A DNA stretch of 64,000 bases from Theobroma cacao (lineage: Eukaryota > Streptophyta > Magnoliopsida > Malvales > Malvaceae): NCBI RefSeq assembly GCF_000208745.1, contig NC_030856.1:8226714-8290713 (forward strand), in the 5' to 3' direction. The notes under the pieces are model-generated. The model did not search any database, had not been told where the DNA came from, and saw only the letters and a program-made list of their open reading frames with translations. Position numbers and translations under genes: made by a program. Positions 1 through 12,065 of the stretch are shown here, piece after piece; positions within the stretch are counted from its first letter, which is position 1, and the number at the start of each line of letters is the position of its first letter.

Positions 1-170
1 AATATTATCCAATACATCTTTTCCATACAAAGCTTTATATTTAATTTGGAGTTGCAAGAAAGGGAGGAAAACCTGTCTTCATTTGAAACATGCCAGGTAA
101 GAAATTAAGAGAGAAAAACAGTAGAAAAGAAAAAGGAAAAACATTGATTACAGACTCTTAGCAGACAAAA

Positions 171-231
171 CCTGAGTTGTATATATATATATATATTTTT
201 GCTCTGCAAACCTGAGTTGTCTATATATATG
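171..231 (+). promoter_or_regulatory. Probable core promoter of TBL gene 1
   Basis: Two TA-rich blocks, at 181-196 and 221-231, each follow the same ten-base word (171-180 and 211-220), so this is a short direct duplication of a TATA-like segment. The second block lies about 80 bp before the ATG at 308, a normal TATA-to-start distance for a plant gene with a short leader, and a CT-rich leader (283-302) follows. No experimental start site is known, so this is inference from position and composition. Confidence 0.4.
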
Positions 232-307
232 TAACATTTTCATTTCATTATCAACTCGCTCACCTCTTCAAGTCCTTCCTACAGCCTCTCTTTCTCTCTC
301 TCTGACA

Positions 308-2829
308 ATGGGGAATGGAGTTCTTATCAGCTTTTGCCACGTTTCTTTTTCTTTGATTATTCTCATTTCGTGGCTTCACCAAACTGAGTCTCAATCCGAT
401 AGCTGTGATTTTTTCCAGGGGAGTTGGGTTCAAGACGATGCTTACCCTCTTTATGATACCTCGAAATGTCCCTTTATCTTGAAAGGGTTTGATTGTCAAG
501 CAAATGGACGCTTAGACAAACTCTACCTGAAATATAGATGGAAGCCAGCATCTTGCGCATTGCCCAGGTATACTTCCTTTTTCTTTTTTTTTTTTTCCTG
601 CCAATTATGTTATTAATTATATTTCTTAGGGGAAAGGCTTCCAACTCAAGATTATAAAGAAGCTAAATTTATCAGTAACTTCTTCTTTTCTTTTATCGGA
701 TATGATAAACTGAAATTAAACTTCTGATTACAAAGATTCTCTTTTTGGTACTCCTTAATCACTAAGGTTTTTGAGCAGAAACTCCCTGCTCAACACTTAC
801 ATCAACTTGAAGCTCAAATGGTTTGGTGAATAACATTTGGCGAAACGTTTTAATATCTTTCATTGTCCCATAAAAGAACAACATAAGCAACGAAAATTTA
901 GAATTTAAATGTTAGCAGCATGAATGAATATGAATATGACAAAACATATAAGGATATGAAAATGACAAATCATTAAGAAAATGACAGAATCACAATTAAT
1001 GAATAGTGATAGAATATTGCTTGCTTGTAACTATCTTTGTAGTCAATGATAACATCATCGAGAAAAGGGAGAATATTTATTGCAAGGATATTGAAAAACC
1101 ATATGTATGCTAAATAGAAAGGATTTACTATATCAAAAAAGTTAGGGTAAAAAACTTCACCTCCTTAAGTTTTAATCGAAATTTCAAACGGACTCATTAG
1201 TTTTTAAAATGGATCCTCTACTCCAAAAAAATATGTTCTGTTAGATACATAGGCCCAATCATTAGAGTTTTCGTTAGTTTGAAGACATGATAATATTGAA
1301 ATGATAATTTTACCCTTTATTACTTTTAAAAATTAATAAAAAATTACTATTATATATTTTTTTATTAATTTAAAAAAAAATAGGGGAACACCAAGGGAGA
1401 TCGGTGCTCCCCTTTCTTGGGGAGCTGGGGAGCACCGGATAGTGCTTCCTATTTTTTTTTATTTTTTTAAAAATAATAATAATTTTTTAAATTAATAAAA
1501 AAATATTTTAGTCATTTCATAATCTCTATTAACGCCATTTGCATTCTTGGGGTAAAGTGTTTATTTTGAAAACTAATAAACTCGTTTGAAATTTCGATTA
1601 AAACTTAGGAGTATGAAGGTATTTTATCCAAAAAGTTAATGTCTTGTGTAATCTCATTGGATATTTTTGATGCTGTACACAACTGCTGATACAGCTTTAA
1701 TGGTGAGGAATTTGTGAGGAGGATGAAGGGGAAAAAAGTGTTGTTCGTTGGGGACTCTATAAGCTTGAATATGTGGCAGTCATTCACGTGCATGGTTCAT
1801 GTAGCTGTGCCACAATCACAGTACACTTTAAAGAGTCATGGAAACCTCTCTACCTTTGCTTTACCAGTGAGTTCCATGACCCTATATTAGTAGCAATATT
1901 TCCATTCTAAAAAAAAAAGAAAAATAGAAACAATTAAAAAAGGATATTGCAGGACTTTAATGTTTCGTTGGAGTATTCCCACAATGTGTATCTGGTTGAT
2001 CTCGTCAAAGAAGACATAGGCGTTGTTTTAAAGCTCGACTCTATTGATAATGGCAATTATTCATGGAAAGGATACGATGTCCTCATCTTCAATACCTGGC
2101 ATTGGTGGGTTCATACAGTCAAAGGAAAGAATCAACCGTACGTATTCTTTCATTTTATCATTCTCCGAAATTATATTTCTTTTTTTTTTCTTTTTCTAAA
2201 TGTTTAAATTTATACTACAATTGATGTTTCAATTATATGGCTCTGATTTCATGTATTGAATCAGCTGGGAATACATTGAATCGGGAGGAAAGAAAGTGAA
2301 AGATATGGATCGATTGGCTGCTTTTAAAGAGGGACTGACTACTTGGTCGAGATGGGTTGATTCCAACGTTGACCCTCACACTACACAAGTATTCTTTCAG
2401 GGCATCTCGCCAATTCATTACGAGTAAGTAAAATATAGTAATGGCACTGTTATATGTTAGGCTTCATATATAAATCTTGGTAAGTAACATGTTATTGGTG
2501 TGAATTGTGAAAGTGGGAAGGGATGGAATGGTCCCATAACAGCGACCTGCCAAGGCGAAACCAAACCATTGAATGGGACAACATATCCAGGAGGTTTGCC
2601 ACCAGCAGTAGACATTGTCAAGGAAGTGTTGGGAAGCATGTCAAAGCCCGTCACTTTGATCGATATAACAATGCTTTCGCTGCTAAGGAAAGATGGGCAC
2701 CCTTCTCTTTACTCAGGAAATGAGGGAAATGATTGTAGCCATTGGTGTCTTGCTGGAGTTCCCGATTCTTGGAATGAAATTCTCTATGCAATTCTTTCAA
2801 CAGGGGACAAAGCGTCAAGGTTAAAGTAG
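308..2829 (+). CDS. TBL family (PMR5N/PC-esterase) polysaccharide O-acetyltransferase, gene 1
   Basis: Five exons by frame and GT-AG sites: 308-567, 1695-1866, 1953-2137, 2265-2423 and 2514-2829, giving 363 residues. Residues 7-25 form a hydrophobic signal anchor. The PMR5N domain follows ([35 protein letters not shown]). The catalytic GDS motif is at 106-108 and the paired DxxH (DCSHWC) at 332-335. The family acetylates cell-wall xylan, mannan or pectin in the Golgi. The short N-terminal region fits the TBL38-43 group, and linkage to RPL13 and VTE6 suggests TBL42, but this is not proven. The first residue of exon 2 completes a Ser codon where relatives, including gene 2, have Arg. Intron 1 (1,127 bp) contains an inverted-repeat element. 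The family is certain; the polysaccharide substrate is unknown. Confidence 0.93.
1141..1636. mobile_element. Non-autonomous TIR element in intron 1 of TBL gene 1
   Basis: The two ends are inverted copies over about 75 bp. The left arm contains AAGTTTTAATCGAAATTTC (1169-1187) and the same 19 bases appear inverted in the right arm near 1588-1606. The middle holds a second, GC-rich palindrome (1381-1450) inside AT-rich flanks. It encodes no protein. Size and long arms resemble a Mutator-like MITE; exact ends and target duplication could not be fixed. Confidence 0.7.
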
Positions 2830-3309
2830 CGGGATTTTATTAGCTAATAAATAATGTTGAGAAAGGAATTTGACGTTGTTGAGAACCCAAATTTCTTCTT
2901 CTCGATCAGCTGATCTTTTGCAGAGGTCAGAATTTTTCGTGTATGTCAAAATTTATTACATAAAAAAGAAATAATCACATAAATTGAATTTGCAAAGTTA
3001 GACTTCCATTTGATTATTGTTGATTTTGAAATCAAATTATGAGGGTTATATATTTCAGCTTAAACTCTCTTTAATGGCTAAATTGGTTAGGTATTCTTTT
3101 TTTGGAAGGCTTTATCTTTGTATTGATATCATATCTGTACAAAAAAATCACAAGGGAGGTTTGCACCTGTCCCCTGATGCCCGAGACAAAAACTGCAGTT
3201 TGGACAAAAAAAATCCTGCAGCAGCATACCTCTGTCTATTCCCCTGTCTTAATTAAACACAGCCTTCACTCCTATCACTGCAGAAATTCCCTAGAACAGG
3301 GTCCCCATG
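2830..3309. other. Downstream spacer of TBL gene 1
   Basis: No gene seen. AT-rich sequence that should contain the 3' UTR and polyadenylation region of TBL gene 1. The short open frames around 3017-3314 overlap each other, lack any recognisable family and are not supported. Confidence 0.5.
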
Positions 3310-3936
3310 TGTAATACCCCTAAAGAAAACTTATATTATACTTGCTTAATTACTTAATTATGTTATAAAAACATTTATACCTATTAAGTTATAGTTTTTA
3401 TAAAAATAAATAACTAAAAAATTTATATTATACTTACTTAATTATTTAATTATGTTATAAAAATATTTATACATATTAAGTTCTAGGTTTTATAAAAATA
3501 AATAACTAAAATATTGTTTTATTTTTTTTTTATAATAGCAAGAACTTAGCATGGTGGTAAGGACTTGAGTGGTTTAATGTTTGAACCAAAGATCTCTAAC
3601 ATGTAGATCAAGGTACCTATCATCACGCCTGAGTCCTTACTTCTCTTCTCTTTTTTATTAAATGAATCCCAAAGTTATACCAACAATTATAATAAAAATA
3701 AAATGATATTTTACTTATTTATTTTTATAAAAACTATAAGACTTTATCGCTACACCTAAGTCCTTACTTCTATTCTCTCTTTATTAAATAAACTCCAAAG
3801 TCATAACTGCATTGATAAAACATAAAACAACATTTTACTTATTTATTTTATAAACACTATAACTTAATAGGTATAAATGTTTTTCTAACATAATTAACTA
3901 AGTATAATATAACTTTTTTTGTGAGGGGTATTACAT
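3310..3936. repeat. Fold-back structure bounded by TGTAATACCCCT / AGGGGTATTACA
   Basis: The two ends are inverted repeats of about 100 bp (compare 3310-3415 with the complement of 3830-3936). The left arm is itself followed by a second, direct copy of about 90 bp (3419-3510). The right end matches the start of the LTR of the gypsy element at 46.9-52.1 kb and sits beside a purine-rich tract on the minus strand (complement of 3937-3950), so the right half is the beginning of a minus-strand 3' LTR. The left arm is then an inverted copy of that LTR start, or the whole is a fold-back element. Confidence 0.65.
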
Positions 3937-6140
3937 CCTCCTCTCCTTAAAAGCAGTTTAGTCCTTTAAACTCTTACCTTGGTTCTCAAAAAGGTTGAGA
4001 TACTTCCCCTTGATATTTTCTTCCGAATCCCAAGTCGCTTTTCATTTTGTGTGATTACTCCACTGGTTCACTGGACCTTAATTAACATAAAGAATAGTCC
4101 ACATTCTCAGAACTTGCTCCTTTCCATCCACAATACGTATAAGACACTTATCATAAGATAATCTTTTCTAAGTCTTAAAGGATATAACTCCACCACATGA
4201 CTAGGATTTAGAACATATTTCGTTAACAAGGAAACATGAAACACATTATGCACTTCAGATAGAACAAGTGGAAGTACTAGTTTATAAGCCACATCATCGA
4301 CCCTATTCAAGATATCAAATGGACCCACATAACGAGGACTAAGTTTTCCTCGAATCCCAAATCGCACTACTCCTCTAGTAGGGGAAACTCATAGGAATAC
4401 ATAATCTCTAATACAATTCTTAAATGTTCTACATGATCTGTTGAGCTAGTGGAATACACCAAAATATCATTAATAAAAACAAGCATAAACTTATCCACAT
4501 AAGGTTTAAAAACTCTATTCCCCAAATTCATAAAAGCAGCTGAAGCATATGTCAACCCAAAAGGCATAACAAGGAACTCATAATTTCCATATCGAGTACA
4601 GAATGCAGTTTTGAGCATATCTTCAATTCTCACCTTCAATAAGTGGTAAACGAAGGTCAATTTTGGAAAACACATAAGTGCCTTTAAGTTAATCAAATAA
4701 ATCATCTATTCATGGCAAAGGATACATATTCTTCATAGTTATCTTATTCAACTCTCAACAATCAATGCACAATCTCATACTCTCATCTTTTTTTTTTCAC
4801 AAATAGCATTGGTGCTCCCCACGGAGATACAATAGGTCTAATAAAACCTTTATCAAGAAGTTCTTGTAATTGTTTTTTCAATTTCTTCAATTCTATAAGA
4901 GTCATTCTATAAGGAGATTTAGAAATAAAGTAGTTCTTGGAACCAAATCAATAAAGAAATTAATTTCCTTATCAGGAAGTAAACCAGGTAAACCCTCAGG
5001 AAAAACATCAAAAAATTCCTTCACAATAGGAATCTCTTCAATCTTTAATTCTTCTTTTCTAGTGTCTGAAATAGATGCTAAATATCCTTTATAACCACTA
5101 TTAAGCAATCACCTAGCTTTTAAAAGCAAAGATGACTCACAAAAGAGTACAAATACCGCTTCTATGAAAACAAAAAGGTGTTTCCCAAAGAATTTCAAAA
5201 TCAAGCTTTTTTTTTCCTTAACAATCAACTTTAGCAAAATTTTAAAATAACCAATCTATACCAAGAATTACATCAAAATCTTGCAGATCTAAAATATGGA
5301 AATCCGTAACCAAATCTCTATCTTCAATCTTTACCACACATATCTTACAAATCTGATTTAGGACAATTTCACCTCTAATTGGAGTTTCTACACATAGTTC
5401 ATAATATAAAAACATATAAGGTAAGGCAGACTTTCAAACATATGTAGAAGAAATAAAAAAATGAGATGCACCAGTTTAAAACAATACATGAGCATAAACA
5501 GAGGCAACCAGCAGTATACTAGACACAACGATATTAGATGCCTTTGCATCTTACTGAATGATAGCATAAGCACCTAGGTACGAGGTCTTCTCGCTTTTTG
5601 ATGTCTAGTAGGAGGTGTCAATGCAATCTACACAACATGAGTGAGTTGTGTTCTTTACATTGCAATTTCAAAGATTCAAGAATTTTGTGCCCTCTGCACT
5701 AATTGAGATTCTTGAGGGATGAAGGGACAATCAGTAATACAATGGCCTTGCTGGCCACATCCAAAGCAAACATCAGTAATATGCTAATATTCAATAGCTC
5801 GATGTCCTCCACCACATAATAAACACCTAAGCCTTTATTGGGACATCTTGCCATGGTAAAATTGAGTTCCTTGAAGAGGCAATCTATCCTTAAAAGTATC
5901 AAAAGCTTGAGGCTTTTCAATAGCTCAGAATTTGGAAGGACTACTAAAAACCTTCTTACCTTGAAAACTTGAATCTCGATCCTTATTTTTTTAAAAATCC
6001 CTTATTGTCTCTTGAGACTATTTCCATACAAATCTAAGTATTTCACCCTAACAACTACTTCATCATAACTAGTCAAATGCAATGGAGCTAAGCCTCTATG
6101 AATGTGAGCATTCAAACCATTTTCAAAACTCTTAGCCCTA
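3937..6140 (-). mobile_element. Truncated Ty3/gypsy retrotransposon 1 (Tekay/Del-like), pol remnants
   Basis: Read on the minus strand: a gag zinc-knuckle region (about 5920-5699), a protease-like stretch (about 5573-5200), then reverse transcriptase from 5108 to 4400 with [10 protein letters not shown]. The family's FIDDIL active site reads FINDIL here, so one catalytic Asp is lost. RNase H and most of the integrase are missing: the frame passes near 4400 directly into the integrase tail (4367-4107, with GKLSPRYVGPFDIL and VFHVSLL). Several stops and frameshifts are present and no 5' LTR was found on the right. It is the same family as the element at 46.9-52.1 kb and is dead. Confidence 0.85.
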
Positions 6141-7639
6141 CTCTCATTGTAAAAAAGAAGAGAAATGGCATTTAGAGGTCATGATGAAAGTCCATCCTAA
6201 AAAAATAGAGGAAATTTCATTGAAATGCTAAAATTGTTAGGATCTTTCAATGATAAAGTTCATAAGTTTGTCTTGGAAAATGCTCCACGAGTTGCTAAGT
6301 ACACATCCAATGATGTTCAAAAGGAGATTTTGCATATTTTGGCTAATATGGTGAGAAATTCAATTAGAGAGGAAGTGAGAAATGTTAAGTTTTGTTACTA
6401 TTGATGAAGCTTGAGATGAGTCTAAAAAAAAGCAAATGGCTATTATTTTGAGATTTGTTGATGGTGATCATTTTGTTTAAGAACATTTCTTTGATCTTGT
6501 ACATATTAGTGATACTAGTGCAATGACTTAAAAAAAAGAGTTAGTGTTTGTTCTTTCTCGCTATAACCTTCAAGTTGAAAGCATTCGAGGTCAAGGATAT
6601 GACAGTGCTAGTAACATGCATGGTAAATGGAATGGATTACAAGCTTCGGTACTTAACAATTGTCCATACGCATATTATGTGCATTGTTATACTCACAGAT
6701 TGCAATTAGTATTAGTTGTAGCATCTAGAGAAGTAGTTCATATCCATAAATTTTTTACACAGTTGACTTTTATTGTAATTATTGTTAGTGCTTCTTCTAA
6801 AAGGCATGACCAATTACAAGCTACTCAAGCAATTGATATTGCAAACATGATTGTTAGTGATGAATTTGAAATAAGTAGAGGAGCAAATCAAGTTGGAACT
6901 TTACAAAGAGCTGGAGATACTCGACAAAGCTCACACATTCATTCTATTTGTATCTTTGTGAGAATGTTTGATGCAACCTGCACTGTTGTTGAAAGTACTA
7001 TTGACGAAAAGGCCAATTATTCATAAAAAGGTGCTGCTTTTGTTGGTAGTAAAATATTAACATCATTTGAATTTATTTTCATATTACACTTGATGTATGA
7101 GATCATGGGAATCACTAATGTTCTTTGTCAAGCATTACAATTACGCTCTTAAGATATTTTAAATGCAATTCATCTTGTTTTTACTACAAAATCACTTCTT
7201 CAGAAGTTGAGAGATGATAGGTGGTCTAATTGACTTGAGAATGTGAAAAAATTTTGTCAAAAACATAATATAGAAATTCCTGACATGGGTGCATAATATA
7301 TGTTGGGCAAAGGTCGATCTCGTTAATTAGATGTAACTGTAGAACATCATTATCGAGTTAATGTATTTTTATTGACAATAGATTCCCAGTTACAAGAATT
7401 GAATTTGAGATTCAATGAGCAAGCTATGGAACTTTTAACTTTAAGCACTACTTTGGATCTTAATAACAATTACAAATCATTCAATATTGATAATATTTGC
7501 AAGTTAGCTGAGAGTTTTTATTCTTAAGATTTCACAGAACAGGAAGGACTTATTTTGAAGTTTCAATTGAGGCATTACGAGCTTGATATATCTCATCATC
7601 AAAGTTTTGAAAATATTAAAATACATTCTGAATTGTGCT

Positions 7640-8381
7640 TAGACCTGATAATTCATGTTTTCGTGTCTTAAACGTCTCAGATACGAGTAGACAAGAAACA
7701 CGTTAAGGTTAAATACGAACACGACACGAATACTATTCGTGTTTTAAATCTGAAACACGTACACATATACGTTTAATAACCGTATAACATGATATGACAC
7801 ATTTAGACACGTTTGTTAAATGTGTCAATATATGACACGACATGATTAATAACACGAATAACACGTTTAACACTATTAAAAAAATATTTATAATTAAATA
7901 TAATTTTATTATTTAAATTTAAAATCAATAATTATAAAAACAATTATAACAAAACAAAATAATAAGAATTTCAAATATAACAAAACAAAATTAAAAATTA
8001 GGATTTGAACATGACATAATTATATTATTATCTTTATAAAATTTAAAAATCTTATTAAAATAATTGTTTAAAATTATTTAAGTAAGGCTAAAACAACCTT
8101 TGACTATTAATTTTTAACAAGTTGATAAGCATGTCATGTATATACATTTAAACATGATAACACGATTAAACACATTTATACGTTTAAACACGATAACACG
8201 ATTAATTAAACTTGTGTAAACGTGTTACTTGTGTCTAACACGTTAAGACACGAAAATTTTCGTGTCTTAAATGTGTCAGACATGATTAGACATGAAACAA
8301 GCTAAGGCTAAACCCAAACTTGTTTAACTCTGTGTCTTTCTGTGTCGTATTAACGTGTTGTGTTTAAAATTACCTGGTCTA
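7640..8381. mobile_element. Non-autonomous hAT-like element, copy 1
   Basis: The left end starts TAGACCTGATAATT and the right end read in reverse starts TAGACCAGGTAATT. The flanks are 8-bp direct repeats with one mismatch: ATTGTGCT at 7632-7639 and ATTGTGCC at 8382-8389. An 8-bp duplication is the hAT signature. The interior is AT-rich with many ACACG/CGTGT words near both ends, forming subterminal repeats. It encodes no protein and interrupts the C-terminal part of the transposase relic. Confidence 0.82.
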
Positions 8382-8551
8382 ATTGTGCCAGAGATTAGTA
8401 AAAATAAAAAAAGTAAAAAAATTACCACTTGATTGAGAGCCTTTTCAACAATGAAAATTCCAAAAACAAGATTTTGAAACAAAATGAATGATGAGTTTCT
8501 TGTAGATAATTTAGTTGTTTATATTGAGAAAGACATTATTAGTCTTTTTAG

Positions 8552-9261
8552 TAGATCTGACAATTCGTATTAATGTGTCGTAAATGTATCAGACACGATT
8601 AGATACGAAATACGTTAATGCTAAACACGAACATGACACGTTTAACATTCGTATCTTAAATTTGAAACACGTACACGTACACGTTTAATACACGTGCAAT
8701 ATGACACGACACGTTTAAGACGTTTATTAAACGTGTTAATATACGACACGACACGATTAATAACACGTTTAATACGATTAACACGTTTAACACAATTAAA
8801 TAAAAATATTTACAATTAAATATAATTTTATTATTTAAATTTAAAATCTATAATTATAAAAATAATTATAATAAAACAAAAATAATAATAACATCAAATA
8901 ATCATTAAAAGTTAAAAATTAGGATTGAGCATATATAATTACATTATATCCTTTATAAAATTAAAAAAACTTATTAAAATAATTATTTAAAATTATTTAT
9001 ATAAGATTAAAATAATTTTTAACTATTAATTTTTAATAGGTTAATAAATGTGTCACATATACATGTTTAAACACGATAACACTATTAAGTAAACGTGTTT
9101 AAATGTGTTTTAAACGTATTTGTCATGTCAGACACTTTAAGAAACGAAAATTTTTGTATCTTAACGTGTCTGACACGATTAGATACGAAACACGTTAACA
9201 CTAAACTCAAAACCTGTTTAATCCGTATCTTCTCGTGTCGTGTTCAAAATTGTCATGTCTA
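8552..9261. mobile_element. Non-autonomous hAT-like element, copy 2
   Basis: Related to copy 1 along its length. Ends are TAGATCTGACAATT and, inverted, TAGACATGACAATTTT. It is flanked by perfect 8-bp direct repeats CTTTTTAG (8544-8551 and 9262-9269). It lies in the last part of the same transposase relic, and the reading frame of the relic resumes on the other side. The perfect duplication suggests a later insertion than copy 1. Confidence 0.87.
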
Positions 9262-9330
9262 CTTTTTAGTACAAAGTTAATAATTGATGAATTTGAATCC
9301 AGGAAATATCATCGAACATAACTTTCTTAA

Positions 9331-12060
9331 ATAACTATTATAAGTCTTTTTTTTTTCTTGGTTTTTTATTTACATGTTATATAATAATATTAACTATTAT
9401 AAATTTTTTGATTGTTGGTTAAATTCACCGTATTAGTTTTAAAATTTTTTTACTTTTATTCTTTTTCGTCTTTGACCCTCCTAATAAAAATTGGCTAGCT
9501 CCGTCTTTGGTAACTCCTACTGCCTTGGCAAAAATTATCAAGGTTTTGCCCCCTTGTGTCTAATAATCCCAGCTATTCCCCTTCCCCTTTCTCCCGGACC
9601 CATCCACATTAAATTTCAGAGGACTCTGTTATGATACCTTTTCCTTTACAGCCTTCGCAAATTAGTTAGATAGTTGGAAAATGAAAAAAGAAAAAAGGAA
9701 GTAAGAATTTGGGATCTTTGCTTATTAATTTATAAATTTTTCTCTTATTGAGCATGTTTGAATGTATTGCTTGTGGTATTTATGTCCTAGCTAGAACTCA
9801 CTTGTATAATTAATGATGGGTTTGGCATTTCTAGCTCCATTACTTTTTTGTTTTTTATATTTCAATACATTTCAATTATGTAAGATTCAATGATGAATTG
9901 TAAAACCTATACATGTAATGCAAATGGTGATAAAATTTTGTATTGAAAAGTAGCGAAATAAATTTGGATTCACAAAAAAAGTTGAAATTTTTTTTATTAC
10001 CACGTGGAGATGGTCAAGTTATAGTTAGAGTAGCTGATGTGGATATGTCATGTGATCAAAATATTGTGACATGAAATGTCATGAGGGGATTGTTATGTTT
10101 TAATGTGTAAGTGATTAAAATTTTTATTTTTCAAAATAATATAATTAAATTTTTTTTAAAAAAATTTCATCAAATTTCAATTTTGAATATTATAATTGTA
10201 TTTGAGCTCAAACATTTTTACTATCACTGACTCAATTATCACTTTATCTGCACTCTTACCCTCTATATGAAACTGATTCTGCTTTACTACCCTTATTTTT
10301 TAAAATTAAATTACAAGTAAAACTTATAATCAAATTAAATAATTTTTAATATGTATATATATATATATATATATCGCATAATACATACATCAAAGAACTT
10401 AATAAGTGCAGTAACAAATATCGATCCAAAAAAATAAATCAATAAACAAAGGCAACATGATAAAAAAAAAAGAAGAAGTCAAATTTAGGACCACAAGCGT
10501 GCACAGTTATTGAGCTAACTCCACAACTTCATGCCATCACTACCAATAATGTTGACTTTAACCATCGCCAACATCACATCCACTACATATGCACCTACTT
10601 CTGGTTCTACTGTTGTTGATTCCAACTGTAGACAATTTCCACCACCACCACGCGCATCATACACATGGGCGGATCCACCTTGAGGAGTGTCAACACTCAT
10701 TTATCAAAATTTTTAATTTTTTATATAATTTTTATTGAATTTTATTAAATTTTATGTAATTAATAATACTAATGAACTCATTAATTTTTTTACAATCTTG
10801 TAGAGAATGAGATCAAAGATTTTAAGTTAAAGTAAATTTATTAAAAAATACTTTATATATTAATATTTAAATGTTACATGAAAAGATAAAAATTTTTTTT
10901 TTATAGTTTAAGATTTTATTAAAAAAGTTAAAACATAAACTACTCTCTGTCCCCATTTTACTCTTGAGACTCGTAGTGACGTTTCCTCTTTCTAATCCTT
11001 GATTGCATTTTTCACTTTCTTTCTCTAAAAATTCAAGTTCTATATCAAAAGAGTGATAAGTAAATGAACGAGTGATAAGTAAACGAATGATTATTTGATA
11101 ACATATATTGAAAAACATGTATTCGATAGTTTTTTTATTGATATTATTTTATATTGTTTTTAAAATGTAAAAAATCATTGTGGATAATTATAATTATTTT
11201 ATATATTTTTAATTTGAAGTATTAAATGAATGTATTAAATTTATATTTTTTTAATTTAATATTAAAATTTTTATTTTATAAATTTTAATATATTTATATT
11301 TTTTTAATTATTATTATTATTTTAATAATAACACCACTCAAAAAAATTTCTAAATCCCCTCCTAATCATTTGTCTAAAAGTTCTCCATTCTCAGCCTCCC
11401 AATCCCACTCAAAGGCGTAAGGGACATCCAATGGCAATGATAGGTGTTGTCGTGACTCAAACTCTCAATCTCAAACCCACAAAGTGAAGGGAACGTGAGC
11501 TTCTTGCCATCACGGCACCTCTTACAACACAAAAAGACTCCACCAAGCCTTGTTAGGGTTTAGACATGGAGTGCTATGCACCTTTCTTTTCTGGGGGTAC
11601 AGTTTAGGGCCATACACCTGATTAAAGCTATTTGAAGGTAGAAATAAGAAGCATAAACTAAGGAATTGTTAGACATAGAATCAATATGCATAATCTGCAA
11701 GCAAAAATCTGATATTAGTGTCACTAGAAAAGGAAAATTGACACAATACAAGAAAAATTAACATATATGGAATACTGAAACCAAGATTTGGCAAAGTTCG
11801 ACCAATGAGCTAGTGCCAGGTGTGAATTTATTGGCTACTATAATAATCCAAACTTATAAATTCTAGATTTTATGTAAGAAACCTAAATTTGTGCTGAAAT
11901 TTATGTCCTTCACTGGCTGCCAGATAATGCTCATAAAAAACAAAGTTAATTTGTTACTTTAATTAAACCTTGAAATTAAATCACACCTTTCCAACCACAT
12001 TTTTCCTTCCTTAACAATTGGTACATAACGTTTACTGGCAGTAGTATCTTCAATTTGCTT
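9331..12060. other. Gene-free spacer with unclassified repeat debris
   Basis: AT-rich, with no supported gene. It holds a (TA)n run at about 10355-10374. A block from about 10660 (GGGCGGATCCACC) to about 11365 has a low-complexity AT interior and resembles a degraded transposable element, but its ends could not be paired convincingly. The sequence at 9470-9515 looks like the end of another element. Short open frames here are unsupported. The last few hundred bases should contain the TBL gene 2 promoter. Confidence 0.5.
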
Positions 12061-12065
12061 ACTCA

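Larger units (their letters stand above)
6141..9330 (+). mobile_element. Decayed hAT-type transposase (DUF4371 / TTF zinc-finger, hATC dimerisation)
   Basis: Pieces appear in order on the plus strand. An N-terminal part is at about 6160-6420 (AFRGHDES, then a stretch ending NAPRVAKYTS). The core is at 6544-7026 (SIRGQGYDSASNMHGKWNGL, YYVHCYTHRLQL). A long middle region lies at 7030-7640. The C-terminal hATC-like part is split between 8380-8551 (AFSTMKI, NDEFLVDNLVVYIEKDI) and 9262-9330. Many stops break the frame. These domains are typical of plant ZMYM1-like hAT transposases. The coding sequence is cut by two short elements (7640-8381 and 8552-9261); removing each one plus one target copy restores continuity. 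The left border with the gypsy remnant is approximate. Confidence 0.82.

Noticed and set aside
3310..3936. A simple solo LTR
   Set aside because: The 100-bp inverted arms and internal direct repeat are not LTR features; described as a fold-back structure containing an LTR start.
6544..7026. 160-codon open frame as an independent gene
   Set aside because: Its sequence is the core of a DUF4371 hAT transposase, with matching broken pieces on both sides.
7640..9261. CRISPR-like or satellite array because of recurring ACACG/CGTGT words
   Set aside because: The words are irregularly spaced, in both orientations, and belong to two bounded TIR elements with target duplications.
10515..10700. 61-codon minus-strand frame with glycine run
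   Set aside because: No promoter, splice or family evidence; lies in repeat debris.
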